Notes under the pieces: model-generated
Databases searched by the model: none
The model's input: only the letters and a program-made list of their open reading frames with translations
Told to the model about the DNA's origin: nothing
Program-made: the position numbers and the translations under genes
Source: Bog-793 sp050014835
GTDB lineage: Bacteria; Actinomycetota; Acidimicrobiia; Acidimicrobiales; Bog-793
DNA length: 19,605 bases
Reading direction: 5' to 3'
Assembly: GCA_050014835.1 (NCBI GenBank)
Contig: JBEKCO010000035.1
Location: 1 to 19,605, forward strand
In this document: positions 10,106-17,207 of the stretch, one piece after another
Numbering within the stretch: position 1 is the first letter of the stretch
How the letters are laid out: each line of letters begins with the position of its first letter

Positions 10106-10635
10106 CGCCCGCGCCTCTGCTCGCCGCCGCCGGCGGAGCGTGGGTCCCCCGCTGCGGCGAACGGGCCGAGCAGCTCGCCAACCCGGCGCAGGCTGTCCGG
10201 TTCGACGACGACGCGGGCATGCCAGTCCTCCGGGACGAGCGAAGCGTCGAGGTCCTCGAGGGGCGCGAGGACGAAGGCCCGTTCGTACATCCTCGGATGG
10301 GGCACCGCGAGGTCCGGGTCGTCGCTCGCGAATCCTTCGAACAAGAGGATGTCGACGTCGAGCGGGCGCGGACCCCAGCGTTCGAGACGGACCCGGCCGG
10401 CGCGGTTCTCGAGCCCCTGCGCCACGCCGAGCAGCTCCCGCGGCTCAAGCGACGTGTCGATGCGCGCCACGCAGTTGAGGTACGGACCCTGGCCGTCCGG
10501 CCCGCCGACGGGCGCCGTCTCGTAGACGGGTGAGACGGCGACGTCGGCGTCCAGTTCGGCGAGGCCCGCGATCGCGGAACGCAGGTGCGCCCACCGGTCG
10601 CCGAGGTTCGATCCGATCCCCAAGTACGCCTCCAC
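10102..10635 (-). CDS. folK: 6-hydroxymethyl-7,8-dihydropterin pyrophosphokinase (HPPK)
   Basis: Transfers pyrophosphate from ATP to the pterin product of FolB, feeding FolP. The 177-residue protein has GIGSNLGDR (6-14), SPVYETAPVGG with the following PYLNCV, RWGPRPLDVDILL (about 86-98, carrying the two metal-binding Asp) and VPHPRMYERAFVLAPL. Start GTG 10635 lies 17 nt after the folB stop, with GGAAG a few nt upstream; the family similarity begins immediately. The C-terminal 20 residues are Gly/Arg-rich and not conserved. It overlaps panC by TTGA. Confidence 0.95.
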   Translation of the reverse strand: MEAYLGIGSNLGDRWAHLRSAIAGLAELDADVAVSPVYETAPVGGPDGQGPYLNCVARIDTSLEPRELLGVAQGLENRAGRVRLERWGPRPLDVDILLFEGFASDDPDLAVPHPRMYERAFVLAPLEDLDASLVPEDWHARVVVEPDSLRRVGELLGPFAAAGDPRSAGGGEQRRGR

Positions 10636-10652
10636 GTCGGCTTCCGTCGCCC

Positions 10653-11033
10653 TCAGTCGGCCCGCGTCATCGTCTCGCCCCGGCGCCGCACGACCCGCAC
10701 GCCGACGGTCTCGACGTCGGCGATCGGCGGCCGCAGCTTGCGGACGGTGACCGTGACCGCGTCGACGCGCCGGTCGGCGAGCACCGCCGACGCCACGGCG
10801 TCGGCCAGCGTCTCGAGGAGCTGGAAGTGCGACGCGGCGACCAGCTCCCGCACCGTTTCCACGACCTTCGAGTAGTCGACCGCCCGGTCGAGGTCGTCGG
10901 ACGCCGCCGCCGGGGCGAACGGCGTCTCGATGAGGAGCTCGATCTCGAACGGTTGCGGGCGGTCCTGCTCCGTGGCGAGCGCCCCGTGGGTGCCGAGGAC
11001 CGTGAGGCCGCGCACCTCGATCACGTCACTCAT
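10653..11033 (-). CDS. folB: Dihydroneopterin aldolase
   Basis: Cleaves 7,8-dihydroneopterin to 6-hydroxymethyl-dihydropterin and glycolaldehyde in folate synthesis. The 126-residue protein matches the family: EVRGLTVLGTHGALATEQ (6-23) with the pterin-pocket region, QPFEIEL, DDLDRAVDYSKVV (46-58), the catalytic-region LLETLADAVA (72-81) and the VTVRKLRPP strand (95-103). Start ATG 11033 overlaps the TGA of the preceding pseudo-phosphatase gene as ATGA. The active-site Lys and Glu expected of the family (here K100 and E22/E74) are present as far as can be judged without alignment. It lies between the novel protein and folK. Confidence 0.94.
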   Translation of the reverse strand: MSDVIEVRGLTVLGTHGALATEQDRPQPFEIELLIETPFAPAAASDDLDRAVDYSKVVETVRELVAASHFQLLETLADAVASAVLADRRVDAVTVTVRKLRPPIADVETVGVRVVRRRGETMTRAD

Positions 11034-12103
11034 CGCGCGCGGATCCGGCGGCGCGCCGGCACGGATCCGGAGGCCGCGCCGCGGACCGTCTTCGCCGCCC
11101 GCGTGACCTTCCCCGACGACACCCTCGCCTTCGCGGCGGGCTGACGCGAACCTGCCCGGACGGGCTTCACGGCGGTCTTGCGCGCCACCGCCTTCGCCGG
11201 CGGCGCGGGGCGCGCCGGGGCCCTGCGCGCCTTCACGGCGGTCTTCCCGGCGGTCTTCTTCGCTTTTCTCGGTACGGGCGGCGGCGCGGACTTGCGCGCC
11301 TTCGCGGCCTTGGGGGGCGTGGTCGCGCGCGATGGCGCCGCTCGCGTCGGCTTGGGCCGCTCGGCGGCCGGCGCCCGGGCGGTCACGGACGCCGTGCGTC
11401 GCGGACGCGCGGCCCGCCGTCGGGAGGAGATGTCGGCGACCGCCGCCGGCGCGGCGACGGCCTCCCCGGGGGCCGCCCGCTCCGGGGTCGCCGGACGCGC
11501 CCGCTCGGCGGGGGCGGGGGTGGCGGTCTCGACCACCTCGGGCCGCAGCACAACGACGGTCTCCTCGGGAGGCGGCGCCGGGTGCCGGCGGTCCTCCTCG
11601 GGCGGAAGCGGGACCTCCTGCGCGAGCGTGGCGATCGTGCGCCCGGCGGCGCCAAGCTGACGGCGGAGCAGGTGCTCGATCGCCGAGATCGCGAGGGGCG
11701 GCTCGGGGATCATGCCGCTCCACCAGAGGAACCCGGCGAAGACACCGGCGACCCGGTCGCCGAGCTCGTCCTGGTGGACGAGGATCCGGTCCCCGGCGCG
11801 CAGCCAGCCGAGGAGCTGCGGGTAGAGCTCGCCGAGCACGGTCGGGATGTCGGCGTGGACCCCCATCGGCACATGGGAATACTCGAGCCCCAGCTCCTCG
11901 TAGGCGTGCAGGTTGTGCGTCGACGACAGCAGCGAGACGACCCGCGTGAAACCCTGAGCCCGGAGCCAGAGGATCTCCTCCTGGCGCCGCACGCGCCGGT
12001 GGTCGGGCGCGCTCCCGCCGGGCCGCTCGCTGAGCGCGAGGTGGCCCTTGATGATCCAGGCGAAGTTGCGCGGGACGATCCCGGCCAACCACCGGCCCCT
12101 CAT
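11030..12103 (-). CDS. Pseudo-dual-specificity-phosphatase-like domain fused to a histone-H1-like basic tail; function unknown
   Basis: A 357-residue protein I cannot assign to a named family. Residues 1-155 read like a tyrosine/dual-specificity phosphatase fold: an opening strand IIKGHLALS, helix/strand GFTRVVSLL, LGLEYSHVPMG, then ILVHQDELGDRVAGVFAGFLWW. The last fits the HCx5R P-loop, but Gln111 replaces the catalytic Cys, while His110 and Arg117 remain. Residues about 165-225 are a Pro/Glu-rich linker. Residues about 226-357 are dominated by Lys, Arg, Ala and Pro with repeated KAxK, KKTAGKTAVK-type motifs, resembling histone H1 or bacterial H1-like tails, so nucleic-acid binding is plausible. 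ATG 12103 overlaps the folP stop; its TGA overlaps folB. Inference: a non-catalytic phospho- or nucleotide-binding module with a nucleic-acid-binding tail, co-translated with folate genes. Confidence 0.75.
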   Translation of the reverse strand: MRGRWLAGIVPRNFAWIIKGHLALSERPGGSAPDHRRVRRQEEILWLRAQGFTRVVSLLSSTHNLHAYEELGLEYSHVPMGVHADIPTVLGELYPQLLGWLRAGDRILVHQDELGDRVAGVFAGFLWWSGMIPEPPLAISAIEHLLRRQLGAAGRTIATLAQEVPLPPEEDRRHPAPPPEETVVVLRPEVVETATPAPAERARPATPERAAPGEAVAAPAAVADISSRRRAARPRRTASVTARAPAAERPKPTRAAPSRATTPPKAAKARKSAPPPVPRKAKKTAGKTAVKARRAPARPAPPAKAVARKTAVKPVRAGSRQPAAKARVSSGKVTRAAKTVRGAASGSVPARRRIRAR

Positions 12104-12927
12104 CGGCCCACCCCCGCGGCCGTCCGACGCGGCGCACCGACGTGATCCGGTTCGTCCCCGCCGACGAGACGGGCCGCCTGGACCGTCTCGGCGACGTCGT
12201 GCACCCGGACGATCGCCGCGCCCGCCGCCATCGCCCAGACCGCCGTCGCGAGCGAGCCCTCCAGGCGGTCTCCCGCCGGAAGCGGCTCCGCTCCCGGCGG
12301 GGCGGCGAGCCGGCCGAGGAACGACTTCCGGCTCGTGCCGACGAGCACCGGGGTGCCCCGGGCGACGAGTTCCGGCAGGGCGCGCAGCAGTTGCAGGTTG
12401 TGCTCGACCGTCTTGCCGAACCCGATGCCGGGATCGACGTATACCTCGCTGACACCGGCTTCGCGCGCCGTGGCGGCGGCCGACCCGAGCGCCGCGAAGA
12501 CCTCGGCGACGACGTCGTCGTAGCGCGGGTCTTGCTGCATGACCTTCGGCGTCCCGCGCATGTGCACGACGACGAGGCCGGCCCCCGCCTCGGCGGCGGC
12601 CCGGGCCGAGTGGTTCGCCACGTCGTTGACCAGGGTCGCCCCCAGCCGGCACGCCGCCGCGGCGACGGCCGGTTTCATCGTGTCGATCGAGATCCGCGCG
12701 CGGGGGGCGAGCGCCTCCACGACCGGGAGGACCCGTCGGAGCTCCTCATCCTCGGGAACGGGGTCGGCCCCGGGTCGCGTCGACTCTCCGCCCACGTCGA
12801 TCAGGTCGGCACCCTGGGCGATCATCTCCTCGCCGTGGGCGATCGCCGCCGCGTGGTCGAAGTAACGACCACCGTCGAAAAAGGAGTCGGGCGTCACGTT
12901 CAGAACGCCCATGACAAGCGGCCTCAC
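12100..12927 (-). CDS. folP: Dihydropteroate synthase
   Basis: Condenses 6-hydroxymethyl-dihydropterin pyrophosphate with p-aminobenzoate; the sulfonamide target. The 275-residue TIM-barrel protein has MGVLNVTPDSFFDGG (6-20), LIDVGGESTRPGA (42-54), ISIDTMKPAVA, VNDVAN, VVVHMRGTP, YVDPGIGFGKT (162-172) and VGTSRKSFLG, all the expected loops. The GTG start at 12927 puts five residues before the first beta-strand. It lies 6 nt after a TAGTCT -10, so it probably heads a transcript as a leaderless message; an ATG at 12912 would cut into the first strand. The last 20 residues are poorly conserved. It overlaps the pseudo-phosphatase gene by ATGA. Confidence 0.96.
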   Translation of the reverse strand: MRPLVMGVLNVTPDSFFDGGRYFDHAAAIAHGEEMIAQGADLIDVGGESTRPGADPVPEDEELRRVLPVVEALAPRARISIDTMKPAVAAAACRLGATLVNDVANHSARAAAEAGAGLVVVHMRGTPKVMQQDPRYDDVVAEVFAALGSAAATAREAGVSEVYVDPGIGFGKTVEHNLQLLRALPELVARGTPVLVGTSRKSFLGRLAAPPGAEPLPAGDRLEGSLATAVWAMAAGAAIVRVHDVAETVQAARLVGGDEPDHVGAPRRTAAGVGR

Positions 12928-12933
12928 GCCGCA

Positions 12934-12939
12934 AGACTA
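12934..12939 (-). promoter_or_regulatory. Leaderless-type -10 for folP
   Basis: TAGTCT is followed by exactly 6 nt (TGCGGC) and then the folP GTG, which puts the expected transcription start on or within 1-2 nt of the start codon. The identical hexamer and spacing precede sigR. The -35 region (GGAGCC at 17 nt) is poor. A 70-nt gap after folE supports a new transcription unit here. Confidence 0.45.
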
Positions 12940-12997
12940 CCGGTCCGGCGGGGTCTGGCTCCCGAGTTCTGCCGATTGAGCAGGCCCGACGCGCCAG

Positions 12998-13597
12998 TCA
13001 GGACTTGGCGCGCACGAACGCCATCGCCTCCGCCCGGGTCGAGGCGTCCCGGCGGAAAAGCCCCCGGACCGCCGAGGTGACCGTGCGGGCGCCCGGTTTG
13101 CGAACCCCGCGGATCGTCATGCAGAGGTGCTCCGCCTCGAGCACGACGAGCGTGCCCCGCGGCTGGAGCATCCGCTCCATCGTGTCGGCGATCTCCGTCG
13201 TCAACCGCTCCTGGATCTGGAGCCTGTGCGCGTGGTGGTCGACGAGACGCGCGAGTTTCGAGAGCCCGATGATCGTGCCTTCGGGGTCGGGGATGTACGC
13301 GACGTGGGCGACCCCGATGAACGGGAGGAGATGGTGCTCGCAGAGCGAGGCGAACGGGATGTCCTTCACCATCACCATCTCGTCGTGATTCGCCGAGAAC
13401 GTGACGGCGAGCTGGGCCTCGGCCGGGTTCACCATGCCCTCGAGGAGCTCGGCGTACATCTCGGCGACCCGGGTCGGCGTGCCCTCCAACCCGGCCCGGT
13501 CAGGGTCCTCGCCGACCGCGGCGAGGAGCTCGCGCACCGCCTTGGCCGCGCGCTCGAGGTCGACGCCCTTCGCGGGCGGCCCCCCTCCGGGGGTCAC
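12998..13597 (-). CDS. folE: GTP cyclohydrolase I
   Basis: Converts GTP to 7,8-dihydroneopterin triphosphate, the first step of folate synthesis. The 199-residue protein has the zinc ligands in SLCEHHLLPF (C86, H89) and EHLCMTIRG (C159), the catalytic VAYIPD segment, and IGLSKLARLV, followed by QIQERLTTEIA. Length is that of the short bacterial type; the first 11 residues are a Gly/Pro-rich extension. The start is GTG at 13597, overlapping the hpt stop as GTGA. In mycobacteria and many other actinobacteria ftsH lies between hpt and folE; here they touch, so ftsH is absent from the slot. The 70 nt to folP carry a separate promoter. Confidence 0.97.
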   Translation of the reverse strand: MTPGGGPPAKGVDLERAAKAVRELLAAVGEDPDRAGLEGTPTRVAEMYAELLEGMVNPAEAQLAVTFSANHDEMVMVKDIPFASLCEHHLLPFIGVAHVAYIPDPEGTIIGLSKLARLVDHHAHRLQIQERLTTEIADTMERMLQPRGTLVVLEAEHLCMTIRGVRKPGARTVTSAVRGLFRRDASTRAEAMAFVRAKS

Positions 13598-14181
13598 GAC
13601 GTCGCGCCGTCCATGACCCGAATGTCGGGCAGGTTCCGGTACACCTCGGCGACGTCGAGCCCGTAGCCGACGACGAAGTCGGGGGGGATCTCGAAGCCGA
13701 CGTACGGAATCTTCAGGTCGACCCTCTGCTGGTCGGTCTTCAGCAGCAACGCGCAGATCTCGAGGCTCGCCGGGTTCTGCGCCGCGAGGCCCTTGCGGAG
13801 GTACGACAACGTCAGCCCGCTGTCGACGATGTCCTCGACGATGAGCACGTGCCGGTCGACGAGATCGACGTCGAGGTCCTTCACGATCCGCACGATCCCG
13901 CTCGTTTTCGTCGCGGTGCCGTAGGACGAGACGGCCATGAAGTCCATCTCGACGGGCAGGTGGATCGCCCGGGAGAGGTCGGCCATGAAAACGAACGCCC
14001 CCTTCAAAACGCCGATGAGGAGCGGGGGCCGGCCAGCGTAGTCCTGGGTGATCATCTCGCCGAGCTCGGCGACGCGGCGCGTGATCTCGTCCTCGGTGAT
14101 GAGCACCCGCCCGAGGCTCAGTCCGGCGAGCGGGTCGTCTTTGGCTTGGGGTCCGTTCTCGTCGCGCTTGGTCACGGCCAT
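13594..14181 (-). CDS. hpt: Hypoxanthine-guanine phosphoribosyltransferase
   Basis: Salvages hypoxanthine and guanine to IMP and GMP using PRPP. Evidence: VLITEDEITRRVAELG near the N-terminus, PPLLIGVLKGAFVFMADL (the LKG loop), the MDFMAVSSYG flexible loop, and the PRPP-binding VLIVEDIVDSGLTLSYL, then DFVVGYGLDVAEVYRNLPDI at the C-terminus. I use ATG 14181 (195 residues). A longer TTG start at 14229 adds 16 non-conserved residues, and GTG 14175 would fit a leaderless start. The gene follows tilS after 82 nt and overlaps folE by GTGA. tilS-hpt adjacency is widely conserved in bacteria. Confidence 0.96.
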   Translation of the reverse strand: MAVTKRDENGPQAKDDPLAGLSLGRVLITEDEITRRVAELGEMITQDYAGRPPLLIGVLKGAFVFMADLSRAIHLPVEMDFMAVSSYGTATKTSGIVRIVKDLDVDLVDRHVLIVEDIVDSGLTLSYLRKGLAAQNPASLEICALLLKTDQQRVDLKIPYVGFEIPPDFVVGYGLDVAEVYRNLPDIRVMDGATS

Positions 14182-14182
14182 G

Positions 14183-14188
14183 ACCCTA
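14183..14188 (-). promoter_or_regulatory. Possible leaderless -10 for hpt
   Basis: TAGGGT lies 1 nt before the hpt ATG and 7 nt before an in-frame GTG (14175). If it is a real -10, the message would start at that GTG and hpt would be 193 residues. No -35 match was found. The same bases (GGTAGGG) could instead act as a ribosome site, so the call is weak. Confidence 0.22.
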
Positions 14189-14263
14189 CCGGGTGACGAT
14201 CCCCCGCTGGAATGGCCGCGGGCAGACAAGCGACGTGTCGGCGGCGCGCCGGCGCGGCGTCGG

Positions 14264-15139
14264 CTACGCGTCGAGGATGAGGTGCCCGTGGCTCCGGCGG
14301 AGCCGGCGGCCCCCGGCGACCTCGCACGCCATCGCGTCGCCGTGCGCGACGGCGAGGATGCGCTCGACGGTGGCGGCGTCCGGCGGGTAGGGCGGGCTCG
14401 ACTGTTCCTTCAGCCAGCCCCGCACCGCCCGGCGCGCCAGCGCGACGGGGGCGTTCGTGAGCTCCGCCGCGCTCGTCGCGTCGAGGCCGGCGGCGAGCTC
14501 GTCCAGCAGCGCGACGTCGTCGGCGAGGAGCTCGGCCTGGCGGGCGATCACGGCGACGACGTCCCGGCCCGCGACGTCGGCGAGCAGCGGCACGAGCTCC
14601 TGTCGGATGCGGTTCCGCCGGTACGCGGGGTCGGCGTTCGAAGGGTCCGCAACGACCTGTAGTCCGAGCGACCCGACAAGGCGGACGGTCTCGGCCCGCC
14701 GCAGCCGCAGGATCGGATGCCGCCGTCCCGGGCGCATCCCCGAGAGCCCGTCTGCCCCGGCGCCGCGCAACAGGTTGAGGAGCACCGTTTCCGCCTGGTC
14801 CTCCGCCGTGTGGCCCGTCGCGCAGTCGGACGGGAGGGCGGCGAACCTCGCCTGGCGGGCGCGGGCCTCGAGGTTCGGGCCCGGCGCGACCTCGACGCGC
14901 AACGCGACGAACCCCGCGCCGAGCCGTCCGGCACCCGCGCGCACGACATCGGCCTCGTCGGCCGATCCCGGACGGATCCCGTGGTCGACGTGATAGGCGG
15001 TCGCCTCGCAACCGGCGGCGACGGCCAGCGCGAGCAGGGCCAGCGAGTCGGCCCCTCCGGACACCGCACAGGCGAGCCGCTCGCCCCGGGGCGGGAAAGT
15101 ACACCGTCCAAGCAGCTCGGAGGCGAGTTCGGAGAGCAC
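14264..15139 (-). CDS. tilS: tRNA(Ile)-lysidine synthetase
   Basis: Modifies C34 of the CAU-anticodon tRNA-Ile to lysidine so that it reads AUA. The 291-residue protein contains the PP-loop SGGADS (27-32), YHVDHGIRPGS, the ATGHTAEDQAETVLLNLLRGAG segment with its LSGM continuation, and DPSNADPAYRRNRIRQELVPLL. The C-terminal substrate region is short, as in many actinobacterial forms. GTG 15139 is chosen because AGGAGG lies 5-7 nt upstream and similarity starts soon after; the longer open frame upstream is Arg/Ser-rich and overlaps the zincin gene. It begins 10 nt after the zincin stop. Confidence 0.94.
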   Translation of the reverse strand: MLSELASELLGRCTFPPRGERLACAVSGGADSLALLALAVAAGCEATAYHVDHGIRPGSADEADVVRAGAGRLGAGFVALRVEVAPGPNLEARARQARFAALPSDCATGHTAEDQAETVLLNLLRGAGADGLSGMRPGRRHPILRLRRAETVRLVGSLGLQVVADPSNADPAYRRNRIRQELVPLLADVAGRDVVAVIARQAELLADDVALLDELAAGLDATSAAELTNAPVALARRAVRGWLKEQSSPPYPPDAATVERILAVAHGDAMACEVAGGRRLRRSHGHLILDA

Positions 15140-15149
15140 GTTCCCCTCC

Positions 15150-16244
15150 TCAGGTACTCGGGGCGACGACGCCGCCCGCCCGGGCGATCCATCGCTCGGG
15201 AGCGCCGATCTCGTCGACGGTCGGCAGCATCTCCGGCGATTCCCACACCCGCGAGAAGAGCGCGTCGCCGCCGGCGGCCTCGACGGCCTCGATGAACCGT
15301 CTTCCTGCCGAGTACTGGCGGAGCTTGGCCTCGAGCCCGAGCGCCCGCTGGACGAACTTCGCCACGCCCTTCGCGCTCTGCCGACGCGCCCCGAGCACCG
15401 CGGCGAACCGCGCTGCGCCGGCCACCTCGCCACTTCCGGCCCGGGACATCACGTATTCGCCGTGGCCTTCGAGCAGGCTCATGAGCGCTTGGGCCTCCCG
15501 CAACGTGGCGAGCTGCTCCGACGAGGCGAGCAGCCCGACGACGCCGCTCTCGGCGAGCGGGTCACGACCCTCCCAGAACTCGGCCGCGGCACGGCGGAGG
15601 CTCTCGAGGACGGCCTTCATGTCGGGGACACCGATGGACGTGCCGCGTTCGACGAGCCCCAGGAAGTACTCGCGCATCCAGGGCACCCCGGTGAACTGCA
15701 TCCGGTGGGTCACCTCGTGGAGGGCGATCCAGAGCCGGAACTCGCGCGGCGGGAACCCGTGGCGGCGCTCCAGCGCGACGATGTTCGGCCCGACGTAATA
15801 GACGAACCCCCCGGATTCGTCCCCGTCGAGCGGCATGAGGTCGTACTGGCCAAGGACCTTGGCCGACATCCAGGTGAGCAGCACCCCGAATTCGATGCCC
15901 GTCGCCACCCTCGCCGCCGGCGAAAGGACCGTCCGACCCCTGGTGCCCGACTCGCCGAGGGCGCGAGCCGCCGGCGCGAGAAGCCGGCGCAGCGATCCGA
16001 CGTTCGCCTCGACCCAGCCGGCCCGGTCGACGACGAGTCCCCGGGCCCGACCTGCGGTCGAGTGCAGCCCGGTCGTCGCCTCGACGAGCTCCTCGGCCCG
16101 CGCCGTCGCCTCGCCGAAGTCCGCGTCGAGCCGCCGACGGGTCCGCGCGTCGAGCGGCGTCCCAAAGCGGGAGGTCTCCCGGCCGATCCGCAGCGCGACG
16201 TCCCACGCCGCCAGCTCCGGGCCACTGTCGTCCGCCGTGCCCAT
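15150..16244 (-). CDS. DUF2342 family zinc-dependent metalloprotease-like protein
   Basis: A 364-residue member of the actinobacterial zincin-like family (Pfam DUF2342/Zincin_2, also annotated as F420-biosynthesis-associated protein), homologous to M. tuberculosis Rv3626c. The metal-binding HEVTH lies at 176-180 in LWIALHEVTHRMQF, with VYYVGPNIV and REYFLGLVE nearby and LEGHGEYVMSRAG downstream, where the third zinc ligand is expected. No signal peptide is seen, so it is probably cytoplasmic. ATG 16244 starts 14 nt after the anti-sigma stop and has no strong ribosome site, so translational coupling is likely; longer in-frame starts overlap that gene. The next genes, tilS and hpt, are in the same order in mycobacteria. 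Substrate unknown. Confidence 0.88.
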   Translation of the reverse strand: MGTADDSGPELAAWDVALRIGRETSRFGTPLDARTRRRLDADFGEATARAEELVEATTGLHSTAGRARGLVVDRAGWVEANVGSLRRLLAPAARALGESGTRGRTVLSPAARVATGIEFGVLLTWMSAKVLGQYDLMPLDGDESGGFVYYVGPNIVALERRHGFPPREFRLWIALHEVTHRMQFTGVPWMREYFLGLVERGTSIGVPDMKAVLESLRRAAAEFWEGRDPLAESGVVGLLASSEQLATLREAQALMSLLEGHGEYVMSRAGSGEVAGAARFAAVLGARRQSAKGVAKFVQRALGLEAKLRQYSAGRRFIEAVEAAGGDALFSRVWESPEMLPTVDEIGAPERWIARAGGVVAPST

Positions 16245-16258
16245 GGGGCGAGGACGCC

Positions 16259-16546
16259 TTAGCTCTTGCTCTTCAGCCGCTCGTGGTCGATGGCCTTGGC
16301 GACGCGGTCGCGCAGCTCGTCGGGCACGCGGTCCTTGCACCGGTCGGCGATGACCCGCCGCAGCTCGGCCTCGAACTCGTACTTCTCGACGCAGGGCGCG
16401 CAGTGGTCGAGGTGCGTCTCGAGCTCGCGCCGGCGATCATCGGTCAGCTCGCCGTCGAGGTAGCCGTAGAGGCTGTGGATGCTCTCTGCGCAGTCGATCT
16501 CGCCCCACTCCCCGCTCGGGGAACCGGTACGTCCTTGTTCGGTCAT
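16259..16546 (-). CDS. rsrA: Zinc-binding anti-sigma factor, RsrA type (mycothiol-system anti-sigma-R)
   Basis: A 95-residue ZAS-family anti-sigma factor. The zinc motif Hx3Cx2C is H45-LDH-C49-AP-C52 with an upstream C19, matching the RsrA pattern in which disulfide formation ejects zinc and frees the sigma factor. A further Cys at 70 lies where RsrA has non-ligand cysteines. It follows the sigma gene after 76 nt and starts at ATG 16546 with GGAGG 10 nt upstream. The pairing with a SigR/SigH-like sigma supports the role in thiol-oxidative stress. The Lys/Arg-rich C-terminus is typical of short cytoplasmic anti-sigma factors. Confidence 0.88.
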   Translation of the reverse strand: MTEQGRTGSPSGEWGEIDCAESIHSLYGYLDGELTDDRRRELETHLDHCAPCVEKYEFEAELRRVIADRCKDRVPDELRDRVAKAIDHERLKSKS

Positions 16547-16622
16547 CGACGGTCGACCTCCACGTTCGGCTCCGGTGCCGGGGTCAACGTCCAGGACACG
16601 GGAACAATTCTCACACTCACTG

Positions 16623-17195
16623 TCATAGCGGCTGGGCCTCGACGATGCCGCGTTCTAGCCCATAGTCGTGCAACGCCTTCTGGAGCGCTCTCCTTCCCCG
16701 GTGGAGCCGGCTCATCACCGTCCCGATCGGCACCTCCATGATCTCGGCGATCTCTTTGTAGGAGAACCCCTCGACGTCGGCGAGGAGCACAGTCATCCGG
16801 AACGACGCGGGCAGCGACTCGATCGCCGTCTTCACCGCCTCGTCCGTGAAGTGCGAGAGGGCCTCATCCTCGGCGGAACGGCCGAGCTCCGATCCGCCGA
16901 CCCCGACGAGCCGATGGTAGAGGTAGAGGTCCTCGACATCCTCGACGTCGGCTTCCTCGGGACGCCGCTTCTTCGCCCGATAGGAGTTGATGAACGTGTT
17001 CGTGAGGATCCGGTAGAGCCAGGCCTTGAGGTTCGTCCCCTCCTCGAATCCGCCATAGGCGCGATAGGCCTTCAGGTAGGTCTCCTGGACGAGGTCCTCG
17101 GCGTCAGAGGGGTTGCGGGTCATGCGCATTGCCGCTGTGTAGAGCGACGGCATGAACACCAGGGCGTCATCGACGAAACGCTCCTGGTCGGCCAC
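16623..17195 (-). CDS. sigR: ECF sigma factor, SigR/SigH type
   Basis: A 190-residue ECF sigma factor. Region 2 includes MRMTRNPSDAEDLVQETYLKAYRAY and the -10 recognition helix around AWLYRILTNTFINSYRAKKR; region 4 has SLPASFRMTVLLADVEGFSYKEIAEIM, VPIGTVMSRLHRGRRAL, a standard helix-turn-helix for -35 binding. Sequence features and the adjacent RsrA-type anti-sigma gene place it in the SigR (Streptomyces)/SigH (mycobacteria) group that controls thioredoxin, mycothiol and proteolysis genes. The start is GTG 17195 and lies 6 nt after TAGTCT, so it is probably leaderless. I did not find a SigR-type GGAAT/GTT promoter upstream, so autoregulation is not supported by the sequence seen. Confidence 0.92.
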   Translation of the reverse strand: MADQERFVDDALVFMPSLYTAAMRMTRNPSDAEDLVQETYLKAYRAYGGFEEGTNLKAWLYRILTNTFINSYRAKKRRPEEADVEDVEDLYLYHRLVGVGGSELGRSAEDEALSHFTDEAVKTAIESLPASFRMTVLLADVEGFSYKEIAEIMEVPIGTVMSRLHRGRRALQKALHDYGLERGIVEAQPL

Positions 17196-17201
17196 GGACC
17201 G

Positions 17202-17207
17202 AGACTA
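17202..17207 (-). promoter_or_regulatory. Leaderless-type -10 for sigR
   Basis: TAGTCT is followed by 6 nt (CGGTCC) and the sigR GTG, the same hexamer and spacing as at folP. The -35 region is not convincing. There is no purine-rich ribosome site upstream of the start, which agrees with a leaderless message. Confidence 0.45.

Noticed and set aside
10653..12455. 600-residue frame ending in FolB, suggesting a fusion
   Set aside because: Only the last 126 residues are FolB. The rest is the out-of-frame reading of the pseudo-phosphatase and folP genes; FolB has its own ATG at 11033.
15140..15433. Longer tilS start at 15433
   Set aside because: The added 98 residues are a shadow of the zincin gene. 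GTG 15139 has a strong AGGAGG site.
16245..16340. Longer DUF2342 start at 16340
   Set aside because: The extra residues are Arg-rich and overlap rsrA out of frame; ATG 16244 begins the family-like sequence.
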